From contig JAEWMB010000012.1 of assembly GCA_023457255.1 (NCBI GenBank), positions 44,899-108,898 on the forward strand: a stretch of DNA of 64,000 bases, in the 5' to 3' direction. This stretch comes from Bacillota bacterium (GTDB lineage Bacteria > Bacillota > Clostridia > Lachnospirales > Lachnospiraceae). Each line of letters starts with the position of its first letter. Within the stretch, counting starts at the first letter, position 1. The notes under the pieces are model-generated. The model was not told the origin of the DNA. It did not search any database and saw only the letters and a program-made list of their open reading frames with translations. Both the position numbers and the translations under genes were made by a program. Below, in pieces: positions 36,014 through 45,904 of the stretch.

Positions 36014-38350
36014 ATGAAGGAGGAGTGGAAGAAGGAAAATTCTGTACTACAAAAGCTAAATAAAGCTAGTCACTATATTAAGAATACAGTTTGGAACTAT
36101 AGTAAAATTATTAAGTCAGCTCTTTCTGAAATAAAACATACAAAGGATGAATACAACAGACCAATGAATCGTACCAATCAAACGACAAATCAGAAGCTGG
36201 TTAAAGTCAGTCATACCTCAGATAACGAGGAAAAGGGGAAAAAGAGTAATAATTATCTGAATTTACTTAATGAGAGCATGCGAGGAGAGTTTAAGAATAA
36301 AGGAACTTACTCTATGCTTTGTTTTCCGTGCTTATTGGTGTATCTGGAGTTATGCTTTCATTTGCTGGTTTTTAAGAAAATAGACAGCAATATCGTATTT
36401 CCTGTGTTAATGGCTATCGTTGTAGGTTTTTTCCTTACAGCAGTAACATGTATATGGAAAGAGCGAATCAATCGCGTGCTTACCATAATTTTAACAACTA
36501 TTATTAGTATATGGTTTGGTGTTCAATTAGTATTTGAACATATTTTCCGAACCTTTTTATCCCTCTACAGCGTTGGGGAAAATGGTGGCGATGTGCTGGA
36601 ATTTTGGAGAGAAGCATTAAATGGGATTCTTGCAAAATTACCAGGTATTTTTCTACTGCTATTGCCGATTCCGGTTTTAGTGATACTGGCAAAAAAGGTA
36701 GCCTTCCAGGGAAAAAGACCTCCTATTTTTGCAGGATTTCAGATTCTATCAGGACTTGGAGCTTACTTTATATTCTTGCTCTTTCTTTTGCTTCCGGGAA
36801 AGATGCCGCATACTCCATACGATTTATATCATACCGATTTTGTTCAGGATCTTGGAATCGAAAAAGTTGGCTTGCTCACTGCGACACGATATGACATAAG
36901 AAATGTTGTTTTTGGTGCGCCTGATTTTAAGATGGGTGGAGATATGATAGTGTCGGTGGATATACCTAAGGTAACGAAAGCACCTTCCCCTACCAAAGTG
37001 CCGGCAAAGAACAACGGAGAACAGTCAGCATCGGCAGGTAATTCACCTACCCCGTCACCGCTTCCAACCAAAATCCCGATCGATACCTCACCGAATGTTC
37101 TTACTATAGACTTTGCCAAACTTGCAGAAGGAGAGAAAGACGAGGCGATTAAAAATCTTCATCAATATTTTTCTAGCGTAACTCCTACGAATAAAAATGA
37201 GTATACGGGTATGTTTGAAGGGTATAACCTGATATTCCTCACGGCGGAAGGCTTCTCTCCATGGGCGGTTGATCCGGAAGTGACACCTACACTCTATAAA
37301 CTCACCCATTCCGGATTTGTATTCGAGAATTTTTATACTCCTATTTGGTGGACCAGTACCAGTGATGGAGAATTTGTTGCTTGTACAGGATTAATACCAA
37401 ACGGGACGAATAGCTTTACGAAGTCGGCGAAAGGGGATATGCCTTTATGCCTTGGCTGGCAGTTTAAAGAACTTGGTTATAGTACCAGAGCGTACCATAA
37501 TCATAGCTATAAGTATTACAATAGAAATTTATCGCATCCCAATATGGGTTATGATTATAAAGGAGCAAATGGAGGCGGATTAGAGGTAAAGCCAACCTGG
37601 CCGGAATCTGATTTAGAGATGATGCAGGTTACCTTACCGGAGTATATCAAGGATGAGAAATTCCATACTTACTATATGACGGTTAGCGGCCATATGGAAT
37701 ACACATTTTTAGGAAATTCTATGTCGGTAAAGAATAAAAGTTATGTGCAAAACTTGCCATACTCTGACGATTGTAAGGCTTATATCGCTTGTAATAAGGA
37801 GCTTGATTTAGCACTTGAGTATCTGATTAAGAATTTAGAAGAAGCAGGTGTTCTTGATAAAACTGTGATTGTTATGAGTGCAGACCATTATCCATATGGT
37901 CTTTCCATGGATGAAATTAACGAACTTGCAGGACATAAGGTAGAGGAAAATTTTGAGTTATATAAAAATAATCTAATTTTATGGAATTCTCAGATAAAAG
38001 AGCCTATTGTTGTAGAGAAGTACTGTTCCAGCCTTGATATTATGCCGACCGTATATAACTTATTTGGCCTTCCTTATGATTCCAGATTATTTATGGGCCA
38101 AGACATTCTCTCTGATTCACCGGCACTTGTTATGATGTCGAACCAGAGTTTTATAACAGACCATGTAATGTATAACTCTAAGACAGGTGAAATAGTCAAA
38201 CTTGATGCCGAGGAGTTGCCGGAGAATTATATAAAAGCGTATGTAAACATTGTACGCAATAAATTTAATGTATCCGGGAGTATGATAAAAAATAATTATT
38301 ATCATAACATCTTAAAATTCCTTGATTTAGAAACCTATAAGAAAAAATAA
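36014..38350 (+). CDS. LTA-synthase-family membrane sulfatase-like transferase
   Basis: A 778-residue membrane enzyme. A charged cytoplasmic region of about 95 residues precedes five membrane helices (between about 96 and 265), then a Pro/Thr-rich stretch near 315-355 and an extracellular sulfatase-fold domain. The probable catalytic Thr is T449 in TSTSDGEF; the metal site includes the Glu of LTAEGFSPW and SADHYPYG near 622. LTA-synthase enzymes transfer phosphoglycerol from lipid to wall or membrane polymers outside the cell. The extra N-terminal tail and the P/T-rich spacer make it longer than the usual LtaS (about 650). AAAGGAG lies rather far (13 bases) from the ATG. Confidence 0.88.
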   Translation: MKEEWKKENSVLQKLNKASHYIKNTVWNYSKIIKSALSEIKHTKDEYNRPMNRTNQTTNQKLVKVSHTSDNEEKGKKSNNYLNLLNESMRGEFKNKGTYSMLCFPCLLVYLELCFHLLVFKKIDSNIVFPVLMAIVVGFFLTAVTCIWKERINRVLTIILTTIISIWFGVQLVFEHIFRTFLSLYSVGENGGDVLEFWREALNGILAKLPGIFLLLLPIPVLVILAKKVAFQGKRPPIFAGFQILSGLGAYFIFLLFLLLPGKMPHTPYDLYHTDFVQDLGIEKVGLLTATRYDIRNVVFGAPDFKMGGDMIVSVDIPKVTKAPSPTKVPAKNNGEQSASAGNSPTPSPLPTKIPIDTSPNVLTIDFAKLAEGEKDEAIKNLHQYFSSVTPTNKNEYTGMFEGYNLIFLTAEGFSPWAVDPEVTPTLYKLTHSGFVFENFYTPIWWTSTSDGEFVACTGLIPNGTNSFTKSAKGDMPLCLGWQFKELGYSTRAYHNHSYKYYNRNLSHPNMGYDYKGANGGGLEVKPTWPESDLEMMQVTLPEYIKDEKFHTYYMTVSGHMEYTFLGNSMSVKNKSYVQNLPYSDDCKAYIACNKELDLALEYLIKNLEEAGVLDKTVIVMSADHYPYGLSMDEINELAGHKVEENFELYKNNLILWNSQIKEPIVVEKYCSSLDIMPTVYNLFGLPYDSRLFMGQDILSDSPALVMMSNQSFITDHVMYNSKTGEIVKLDAEELPENYIKAYVNIVRNKFNVSGSMIKNNYYHNILKFLDLETYKKK

Positions 38351-38358
38351 ATTACCCC

Positions 38359-38387
38359 TTGCAACCCTATGACATTCATGGTATGAT
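38359..38387 (+). promoter_or_regulatory. Promoter of the T-box leader
   Basis: TTGCAA at 38359-38364, a 17-base spacer and TATGAT at 38382-38387, extended by TGG. It begins the aspS-gatCAB leader transcript. Confidence 0.7.
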
Positions 38388-38409
38388 AAGAAATCATTTT
38401 ATATGATGA

Positions 38410-38815
38410 AAGGCAATGAAGGAGACTTTAGTACACAGATGTGTTTAACGACAGGAAGGATGCGTCACCGACTGAGAGCGTGTCTTTGACTCTATGTGTA
38501 TTACGGAACACTCTGGAGCTCGTGAATTGAATCGATTAAATCGGTAGTAGGTTCATGCGTCGCACGCGTTAAGTGTCAAGAGAGGAGAAGCAAGGGCGTT
38601 TCTCAACGTGGGTGGTACCGCGGGAATCTTAAGGCAGTAGAAAGCTTTTTTATTCTGGCAGACATGGATCTGCTTGCAATATCATATCTGCAAGCATATT
38701 AATGTGGCTTATGATTTTTATTAGAGACTATACTTGCTTTATGAAAACAGAATTCTCGTCCCGGAATAATTGTATCGTGATTTTTCACGAGGCATTTGTT
38801 CCGGGGCTTTTTTAT
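38410..38815 (+). ncRNA. T-box leader of the aspS-gatCAB genes
   Basis: The invariant T-box GGGTGGTACCGCGG is at 38610-38623, and an AGTA S-turn of Stem I is at 38430-38433. GTACACA after the AGTA can pair with TGTGTAT at 38495-38501, which places the specifier shortly after; AAC (Asn) at 38507-38509 is the best candidate. The terminator lies at 38760-38813. Between T-box and terminator is an insert of about 130 bases with a further hairpin (GCTTGCA/TGCAAGC), longer than usual. The T-box class is certain; the specifier is inferred. Confidence 0.85.
38760..38814 (+). terminator. Terminator of the T-box leader
   Basis: CCCGGAA pairs with TTCCGGG, with TCGTGA/TCACGA inside, followed by TTTTTT. 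The left flank TTCTCGTCCC resembles the segment that competes with the antiterminator in other T-boxes. Confidence 0.85.
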
Positions 38816-38930
38816 TTATAAGAAATTATCTGTAATTGCTTGTAAATTCGCCTTTCTAGGTAAAAAAGTTTCCTGGAACATGCAGGTATTTGACAAATGC
38901 CAAGAATATTCTAGAAAAGGAGAAAACAGT

Positions 38931-40268
38931 ATGCAATTTGTGACAGGAAAGAAAGAGCAAAAGACAGTTTTACTAAGTGAAATTTTCGCTGGAGAATTTA
39001 CTAACAAATCTATTACACTACGTGGTGCGATTCACACCGTGCGTGATATGGGCGAATTTTCCTTTGTAGTAATTCGAACCTTTGAAGGCGTTCTTCAATG
39101 TGTAACTTCACAAGAGGCTGCAAAGACCGAGGCTGCTTCCTTAAAAGAAGGCATGACAGTGGAAGTACACGGAGAAGTTCAGGAGGAACTTAGAGCTCCA
39201 AATGGATATGAGATTATTTTAACGAAATTAACAGTATTATCAGAACCGGCAAAGAATAGCACTATGCCGCTGGGAGTTTCTAAATGGAAGTTAAATACTT
39301 CGCTGGAGACAAAGCTTTCTTTAAGGCCAATCGCACTTCGTAATCTGCGGGAAAGGGCAATCTTTAAGATACAGGAAGGGATAGTAAGAGGCTTTCGGGA
39401 TTTTCTATTCTCAGAACATTTTACAGAAGTAAGAACCCCTAAACTTGTTGCCGGAAATGCGGAAGGCGGAGCAAATGTTTTCAAACTGGAGTACTTTGGA
39501 AAAAGAGCTTTCTTAGCACAGAGTCCTCAGTTTTATAAGCAGACAATGGTTGGTGTCTACGATAGGGTGTTTGAAGCAGCGCCGGTGTTTCGAGCGGAAA
39601 AGCATAATACCGTGAGACACTTAAATGAATATACAAGTTTGGATTTTGAGATGGGATATATTGATTCCTTTGTAGATATTATGAACATGGAAACTTCAAT
39701 GTTTTCGTTTATTTTTGAATTGCTTTCCAAGGATTATAAGAAGGAATGCGAGCTCTTAAAGCTTGTCTTGCCGAAGACAGATAAGATTCCGGCAGTACGT
39801 TTTGATGAGGCAAAGGAGCTGGTTTCAAAAAAATATAACCGTAAGATTAAAAACCCGTTTGATCTGGAGCCGGAAGAAGAAGTTTTAATTGGCCGATATT
39901 TTAAAGAAGAATATGATTCAGATTTTGTATTTGTTACCCATTATCCTTCAAAGAAACGGCCGTTTTATGCAATGGATGACCCCAGTGATAAAAGATATAC
40001 ACTGAGCTTTGATTTATTATTTAAAGGGATGGAAATAACAACCGGCGGACAGAGAATCCACAGCTATGAAGAACAGGTTGCAAAAATGTTAGATCGAGGC
40101 ATGACCATCGGGGATTTTGAACATTATCTCAGAATTCATAAGCATGGAATGCCGCCGCACGGCGGCTTAGGCATTGGCTTGGAGCGTTTGACAATGCGTT
40201 TGCTGAATGAAGCCAATGTAAGAGAGACAACGTTATTCCCCAGAGATGTAACGCGGCTTGAACCATAA
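38931..40268 (+). CDS. aspS: Aspartyl-tRNA synthetase, archaeal-type (probably non-discriminating)
   Basis: A 445-residue class IIb synthetase. An OB-fold anticodon domain (about 1-115) is followed by the catalytic domain, with motif 2 around FRAEKHNTVRHLNEYTSLDFE and motif 3 GGLGIGLERL near the end. The length of about 445 and lack of the bacterial GAD insertion match the archaeal-type enzyme (AspRS2). With gatCAB downstream, it should charge tRNA-Asn with Asp, which GatCAB then amidates. The start at 38931 follows AAGGAG at 38917-38922; the reading frame is open further upstream but that part lies in the leader terminator. Confidence 0.9.
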   Translation: MQFVTGKKEQKTVLLSEIFAGEFTNKSITLRGAIHTVRDMGEFSFVVIRTFEGVLQCVTSQEAAKTEAASLKEGMTVEVHGEVQEELRAPNGYEIILTKLTVLSEPAKNSTMPLGVSKWKLNTSLETKLSLRPIALRNLRERAIFKIQEGIVRGFRDFLFSEHFTEVRTPKLVAGNAEGGANVFKLEYFGKRAFLAQSPQFYKQTMVGVYDRVFEAAPVFRAEKHNTVRHLNEYTSLDFEMGYIDSFVDIMNMETSMFSFIFELLSKDYKKECELLKLVLPKTDKIPAVRFDEAKELVSKKYNRKIKNPFDLEPEEEVLIGRYFKEEYDSDFVFVTHYPSKKRPFYAMDDPSDKRYTLSFDLLFKGMEITTGGQRIHSYEEQVAKMLDRGMTIGDFEHYLRIHKHGMPPHGGLGIGLERLTMRLLNEANVRETTLFPRDVTRLEP

Positions 40269-40443
40269 TTGATATATGGTAAAATTTTTATCCAAGAAGC
40301 TTAAAATCCAATAGGAAAATAGATAGAAAGAGAAATTTGAAATATGATTCTCCTCAGCATAAACAGACAGCTTACTAAACAGGCATATTGTTATGAGAGG
40401 AATTAAAAAACATAAAAGAATGGGATTAAGAAAGGAGCATTGC

Positions 40444-40731
40444 ATGAAAATCACCGATCAGACAATTGAATATGTTTCAGCATTAGCAAAGCTTAGTTTA
40501 TTACCGGAAGAGAGAGAGAAGGCGAAAAAAGATCTTGGCAATATTTTGGAATACATCGATATTATGAAGGAATTAAATACAGATGGAATAGAACCAATGT
40601 CGTATGCTTTCCCTATGAAGAATGTATTCCGTGAAGATTTGGTTACGAACGAAGATAACCGTGAGGAACTTCTAAGAAATGCACCAAAACAAAAGGATGG
40701 TTGTTTTATGGTTCCAAAGACTGTTGATTAG
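40444..40731 (+). CDS. gatC: Asp-tRNA(Asn)/Glu-tRNA(Gln) amidotransferase subunit C
   Basis: A 95-residue GatC that stabilises the GatA-GatB complex. It has the usual IEYVSALAKLSLLPEE opening and ends with the extended strand around KDGCFMVPKTVD. AAAGGAG seven bases before 40444 fixes the start; the open frame upstream is leader. It lies between aspS and gatA in one transcription unit controlled by the T-box. Confidence 0.95.
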   Translation: MKITDQTIEYVSALAKLSLLPEEREKAKKDLGNILEYIDIMKELNTDGIEPMSYAFPMKNVFREDLVTNEDNREELLRNAPKQKDGCFMVPKTVD

Positions 40732-40870
40732 CGCTGTGTTAACGAGATTCGTTACTTTAACAAGTTTACGCCAATACTGTAAACACATTTGCAATGTACA
40801 AATCTGTATTGCATGAGCTTGTTGATTTGTATTGTATGTGAGAGAAAATCACATGGAAATGAGGTAAGAT

Positions 40871-42331
40871 ATGGAGGTAACAAAACTAACTGCCATAGAG
40901 CTTTCCAATAAAATAAAAAACAAGGAACTCTCGGTGGAGGAAGCGGTCAAGGCTTCGCTTTCTATGATAAAGAGAAGAGAGCCGTATTATCAAAGTTATA
41001 TTACGGTTTATGAAGAAGAGGCGCTGGCTCAGGCGGGCAAAATTCAAGCAGCAATAGAAGCAGGGAAATTTGCGGATTCTCCTGTTGCGGGAGTACCAAT
41101 AGCAGTTAAGGATAACATTAGTATGAAAGGAATGCGAACAACCTGCGCTTCTAAAATATTAAAGGATTATATTCCTCCTTATAATGCTTCTGTAATTGAG
41201 CGTTTAGAGGATGCGGGAGCTATTATCCTTGGTAAGACAAATATGGATGAATTTGCGATGGGAAGTACAACGGAAACCTCCTATTTTGGAATAACGAAAA
41301 ATCCTTGGAATACGGAATGTGTCCCGGGAGGTTCCAGTGGAGGCTCGGCTGCCGCTGTTGCAGCGGAAGAAGCATTTGTTACTTTAGGGTCCGATACCGG
41401 AGGTTCCATCAGACAGCCAAGTTCCTTCTGTGGGGTGACCGGAATAAAACCTACGTACGGAACGGTATCCAGGTATGGATTAATTGCATATGCTTCCTCT
41501 CTTGATCAAATAGGCCCGATTGCTCGCAGTGTATCGGATTGTGCGGCAGCACTTCAAGTGATTTCCGGTGAAGATAAGAAGGATTCTACGTGTGTAAAGA
41601 GAGTTTCCTACGATTATATGAGTGCTTTAACGCCAGATGTAAAAGGCTTAAGGATAGGTATTCCGAGGGGATATCTTTCAGAAGGGCTTGATTTTTCTGT
41701 AAAGCAATGCGTGTTGGAGGCGGCAGCGTTTTTTAAAGAACAGGGAGCGATAGTAGAGGAATTTGATTTGGATGCAGCGGACTATGCGATACCTGCTTAT
41801 TATGTCATAGCCTCTGCGGAAGCCAGTTCTAACCTCTCGAGATATGATGGTGTAAAATATGGATACCGAACTGCTGATTTTGATGGCTTACAGGAGTTAT
41901 ATAAAAAGACGAGAAGTGAAGGCTTTGGTGAAGAAGTGAAACGCAGAATGATGATAGGAGCCTTTGTACTAAGTTCCGGATATTATGATGCCTATTATAA
42001 CAAAGCACTAAGAGTAAAAGCATTGATTAAACAAGGATTTGATCGTGCATTTGAGCGGTTTGATATGATACTTGGACCGACAGCGCCAGCTACAGCACCG
42101 AAACTTGGGGAGAGTTTATCCGATCCTATCAAAATGTACCTGGGAGATATTTTCACAGTTTCTGTCAATATGGCGGGTCTGCCGGCAATAAGCTTACCCT
42201 GCGGATTAAGTAATGGAATGCCGATTGGCTTACAATTAATTGGGAGACCTTTTGGTGAAAGAGATATTATAAAAGCTGCATATACCTTGGAACAATCGAA
42301 AACCTATCTACGGCCAAATTTGATGGATTAA
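40871..42331 (+). CDS. gatA: Asp-tRNA(Asn)/Glu-tRNA(Gln) amidotransferase subunit A
   Basis: A 486-residue amidase-signature protein that releases ammonia from glutamine for the transamidation. The Ser-cisSer-Lys triad is K80 (AVKDN), S155 (GGSSGGS) and S179 (DTGGSIRQP). The size is normal for the family. It is followed by gatB after 160 bases containing a small GCGTG/CACGC hairpin at 42457-42472. Confidence 0.97.
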   Translation: MEVTKLTAIELSNKIKNKELSVEEAVKASLSMIKRREPYYQSYITVYEEEALAQAGKIQAAIEAGKFADSPVAGVPIAVKDNISMKGMRTTCASKILKDYIPPYNASVIERLEDAGAIILGKTNMDEFAMGSTTETSYFGITKNPWNTECVPGGSSGGSAAAVAAEEAFVTLGSDTGGSIRQPSSFCGVTGIKPTYGTVSRYGLIAYASSLDQIGPIARSVSDCAAALQVISGEDKKDSTCVKRVSYDYMSALTPDVKGLRIGIPRGYLSEGLDFSVKQCVLEAAAFFKEQGAIVEEFDLDAADYAIPAYYVIASAEASSNLSRYDGVKYGYRTADFDGLQELYKKTRSEGFGEEVKRRMMIGAFVLSSGYYDAYYNKALRVKALIKQGFDRAFERFDMILGPTAPATAPKLGESLSDPIKMYLGDIFTVSVNMAGLPAISLPCGLSNGMPIGLQLIGRPFGERDIIKAAYTLEQSKTYLRPNLMD

Positions 42332-42492
42332 GGCGGGAAGGAGCCAGCTAGTATAAGTATAAATAAGAAATTTTTTCAGCCTTATCTCTTGTATGCGTGC
42401 AGATAGAAGGTTAGGTTGAAAAATAAAAATCAATTTTTCAATATCTTAATTTATATGCGTGTTAAAGCACGCAAAGAGAGGAGGAGTTTCGC

Positions 42493-43932
42493 GTGAAAGT
42501 ATATGAAACAGTCATAGGGCTTGAGGTTCATGTTGAACTGGCGACAAAATCGAAGATATTTTGTGGCTGTACCACACAGTTTGGCGGAGAAGTTAATACA
42601 CATTGCTGTCCGGTATGTATGGGAATGCCGGGAACTCTGCCGGTATTAAATAAAAAGGTGGTAGAATTTGCAATTGCCGCAGGCCTTGCTATGAATTGTA
42701 AGATAACCAAAAACTGCAAGTTTGACCGCAAGAACTACTTTTATCCGGATTTACCAAAGGCATATCAAGTATCTCAGCTTTACCTGCCTATCTGCAGAAA
42801 TGGCAGTATTGAAATAGAAGTAGATGGTGTTAAAAAACGCATTGGTATTCATGAAATTCATATGGAAGAGGATGCCGGAAAACTTGTGCATGATCCTTGG
42901 GAGGACTGTACTTTGGTTGACTATAACCGTTGTGGAGTACCACTCATTGAAATTGTCAGCGGACCTGATATGCGCAGTGCAGAAGAAGTCATTGCCTACC
43001 TTGAAAAATTAAAGTTAATCTTACAGTATCTTGGAGTATCTGATTGCAAGATGCAAGAGGGCTCCCTTCGTGCCGATATTAATTTATCCATAAGAGAGGC
43101 CGGGGCGGCTGAGTTTGGAACCCGAACCGAGATGAAGAATATGAACTCCTTCAAGGCGATAGCCCGTGCAATTGAAGGGGAAAGAAAACGCCAAATAGAA
43201 GTTCTTGCATATGGAAAGAAAGTGATACAGGAAACAAGACGTTGGGATGACAACAAAGATACAAGTTTTGCAATGAGAAGCAAAGAGGATGCTCAGGATT
43301 ATCGTTATTTTCCGGAACCTGATCTAGTTCCGATTGAAATCAGTGAAGAATGGCTGCAGGAAATAAAGAGTAGAGAACCTGAGCTTAGAGATGCTAAGAT
43401 GCTTCGTTATGTCAAGGAATATGAGATTCCGGAATACGACGCAGGGATTATTACAGGCTCTAAAAACCTTGCAGATATTTTCGAAGCCACGGTTGCTTTA
43501 TGCAACAAGGCAAAAGAAGTCAGCAATTGGCTCATGGTTGAGGCGATGCGTTTATTAAAAGAGTCGGAACAAGAAGCAGAAGAACTAAAACTTTCACCAT
43601 CTAAATTTGCAAGCTTAATTGAGCTGATTGATGCAGGAAAAATAAATCGTACTGTTGCAAAGGAAGTTTTTGAGCAAATTTTTAAGTCGGACGTTGATCC
43701 GAAAGCTTATATTAAGGAACATGGGCTTTTGATGGTGAGCGACGATGGTTTACTTCGCAGTACGATAGAAAATATCTTAAAAGAAAATGAACAATCCGTA
43801 TCGGATTATAAAAATGGGAAAGAAAGAGCATTTGGTTTCTTAGTTGGTCAAACAATGAAGAGTATGAAGGGAAAAGCAAATCCAAGTGTTATAAATGAAA
43901 TTTTACGTGAGCTCTTATCTAAAGTTTCGTAA
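42493..43932 (+). CDS. gatB: Asp-tRNA(Asn)/Glu-tRNA(Gln) amidotransferase subunit B
   Basis: A 479-residue GatB. It binds the mischarged tRNA and activates the Asp or Glu side chain with ATP. The N-terminal YETVIGLEVHVEL, the zinc cysteines around GCTTQFG and HCCPVCMGMPG, and the C-terminal YqeY-like tail (GFLVGQTMKSMKGKANP) are all visible. Translation begins at GTG, preceded by GGAGGA. With GatC and GatA it forms the trimeric amidotransferase. Confidence 0.97.
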   Translation: MKVYETVIGLEVHVELATKSKIFCGCTTQFGGEVNTHCCPVCMGMPGTLPVLNKKVVEFAIAAGLAMNCKITKNCKFDRKNYFYPDLPKAYQVSQLYLPICRNGSIEIEVDGVKKRIGIHEIHMEEDAGKLVHDPWEDCTLVDYNRCGVPLIEIVSGPDMRSAEEVIAYLEKLKLILQYLGVSDCKMQEGSLRADINLSIREAGAAEFGTRTEMKNMNSFKAIARAIEGERKRQIEVLAYGKKVIQETRRWDDNKDTSFAMRSKEDAQDYRYFPEPDLVPIEISEEWLQEIKSREPELRDAKMLRYVKEYEIPEYDAGIITGSKNLADIFEATVALCNKAKEVSNWLMVEAMRLLKESEQEAEELKLSPSKFASLIELIDAGKINRTVAKEVFEQIFKSDVDPKAYIKEHGLLMVSDDGLLRSTIENILKENEQSVSDYKNGKERAFGFLVGQTMKSMKGKANPSVINEILRELLSKVS

Positions 43933-44129
43933 TATTTGTTGCAAATCTTAACCTCAATCGCTATAATAGGAATGGAAAATGGTGGGCGAAGATTACACAG
44001 AGAGTTAGCTATAAAATCTTCACTTGATAAGTTTGTGTCGGCACCGCACCAACAAATGTTAAGGATATGTATTGTCTTTAAAGAAGAATGTGCACAGGCA
44101 GGAATGCAGGTGCAGAAATGAGGTGATTT

Positions 44130-44531
44130 GTGCAGGAAAAAAGAAAAGAGAAGAGAATAGATGTTACACTATGTTTGAAGATTTCTTCTTTATTTAAACA
44201 AGATAATGTCTTGGTTCATAATATTGATGCTCCAATAACAGTGATAAATATTTCACGTGGCGGAATGGGGTTTTATTCTCAGAGCAATCTACCTGTCGGT
44301 TTTTATTTCAATGCATGTATTCAGTTAGGTGATGAAGATGCAAAGCTTTATTGTGTCATTAAAATTATCCGGGCCGAGGAGATGAAAGATAATTCTGGTA
44401 CTCTTCATGAAAAAGAGGCGGGAGCGGGGCAGAATATGTATCGCTATGGCTGCGAATTTGTTGGAATGGCACCGGTATTGTCCTATATCTTTGATAATTT
44501 TGAGAAGTCAATAGAAGAGGGACTAGAGTAA
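44130..44531 (+). CDS. PilZ-domain protein (c-di-GMP receptor)
   Basis: A 133-residue single PilZ domain. The c-di-GMP-binding signature is present as RKEKR near residues 5-9 and NISRGGMGF near 40-48. Such proteins usually pass c-di-GMP signals to motility or surface functions; the partner is unknown here. The start is GTG, with GAGGTGAT directly in front. No obvious operon partner lies nearby, and a terminator follows at once. Confidence 0.82.
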   Translation: MQEKRKEKRIDVTLCLKISSLFKQDNVLVHNIDAPITVINISRGGMGFYSQSNLPVGFYFNACIQLGDEDAKLYCVIKIIRAEEMKDNSGTLHEKEAGAGQNMYRYGCEFVGMAPVLSYIFDNFEKSIEEGLE

Positions 44532-44559
44532 TCGAAAGGTCCGGATTTAAAGATTTAAC

Positions 44560-44623
44560 AGCATAGAAAGTTCCTAAGAAAAGTTATTATGATACTTTTC
44601 AGGAATTTTCTATGCTATTTTTT
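44560..44623 (+). terminator. Rho-independent terminator after the PilZ gene
   Basis: AGCATAGAAA (44560-44569) pairs with TTTCTATGCT (44607-44616), with AAAAGT/ACTTTT inside, followed by ATTTTTTG. Confidence 0.85.
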
Positions 44624-44775
44624 GTTAAGAGCTATTTCGACTTGAATTACTTTTTATATGGCTCACATTGATTAATATCATAATCTTTTCTTTTGATTTT
44701 AGATCTCTTATGAGGCATGAATATTTGTAAGTAAAGATTGGACTTGAAATTACTTAGGTATGCCGGCCAATTTCA

Positions 44776-45768
44776 CTAATCCTTTATTTGATCCGAATCC
44801 GTACCTGGAGTAATATAGGAAATCATTCTTGATATAATCAGATCAGCAAGCTGCAGGGCTTCTTCCTCGCTTGAGATATTAGGGACAAATCCGGCAGCCA
44901 TATTCGAATGTCCGCCGCCGTCACCAAAACCGGTAAGAATGGTTTTGATAACATCACTTGCATCTAATAATGGCAAAGCACTGCGTGCAGAAAATTTGAT
45001 TCCGCCGCCACGATAGGAATATACCAGAGTAAACTCAATCTCAGATATGGTAAGCAAAAAGTCATTTACCGTTGCAATCATAGCTTCAGAACAATCATTG
45101 CCGACATTGGCAATGGCAAGCAAACCATAGATTTTTAAATTTTCGATTGCTTTCTTATAACTTATCAAATCCGATAATTGAATACTGCTTTTTTCTAATG
45201 ACCGCAGTTTTTTATTATTCGAACAGTGATATAGATGGCTAAAGACAGTGAGATCCAGCAGGCTAACGCCTCTTGTCATATTAGCGGTATCGATTTTAAT
45301 ACCGTAGAGAAGTGCTGTAGCTAAATCTAAAGTTATCGGTATGTTATTTTCTAAGAAATAGCTTGTAATAATGGAAGAACATGCACCAACATCACTTCGG
45401 ATATCATAAAAACGGTAACAAGCAGTGTTTTGCATTTGGTGATGATCGATGCAGGCAATGACGAGGCCATTGGTATCCGCCATATTAATATTGCCTTTCT
45501 GCCCGTCTACGATGATGATTTCATCTTCTGGTGCCAAGGAAACATCTTGCAAGGGAAAGATTTCGATGGAGAGAAGTTCAAGCATTTTTAATGTATTGAC
45601 TTTATCGATAATCCCATGATAGATGATAGTTGCATATTTTTCTCTTGCCTGAAATAATAATTGCAATCCTAGTGCAGAAGCCAATGCGTCCTGATCGGGA
45701 TAATTATGCATTAATATGTATACATGAGGCTGCTCAATGCATTCGATCAATTCATCTAACTTAGTCAT
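44776..45768 (-). CDS. DHH/DHHA1-family phosphoesterase
   Basis: A 330-residue DHH-family protein of the NrnA-like type. The metal-binding motifs are HNYPDQDALASA near 21-32, IIVDGQ near 85 and CIDHHQ near 107; the C-terminal DHHA1 substrate site is GFGDGGGHSNMAAG. These enzymes degrade short RNA or pAp/cyclic dinucleotide breakdown products. The Gln in YPDQD stands where NrnA usually has Gly, a minor variation. A PilZ gene is nearby but convergent, so a link with c-di-GMP is only a thought. Confidence 0.85.
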   Translation of the reverse strand: MTKLDELIECIEQPHVYILMHNYPDQDALASALGLQLLFQAREKYATIIYHGIIDKVNTLKMLELLSIEIFPLQDVSLAPEDEIIIVDGQKGNINMADTNGLVIACIDHHQMQNTACYRFYDIRSDVGACSSIITSYFLENNIPITLDLATALLYGIKIDTANMTRGVSLLDLTVFSHLYHCSNNKKLRSLEKSSIQLSDLISYKKAIENLKIYGLLAIANVGNDCSEAMIATVNDFLLTISEIEFTLVYSYRGGGIKFSARSALPLLDASDVIKTILTGFGDGGGHSNMAAGFVPNISSEEEALQLADLIISRMISYITPGTDSDQIKD

Positions 45769-45904
45769 GGAAATGTTCCTTTCTATAGAAAGTATAGTTC
45801 CATTATACCATACTTTGGAGTTCTGTACACAATCTATCTATTTTGTAATATTTTTGAGAAACAGTCATATTTGAATTCGATTCTATGTAATTGCCGGCAG
45901 AATC

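Noticed and set aside
43936..44121. A 61-codon reading frame after gatB
   Set aside because: It starts at TTG without a ribosome binding site, has no domain and low-complexity coding character; probably chance.
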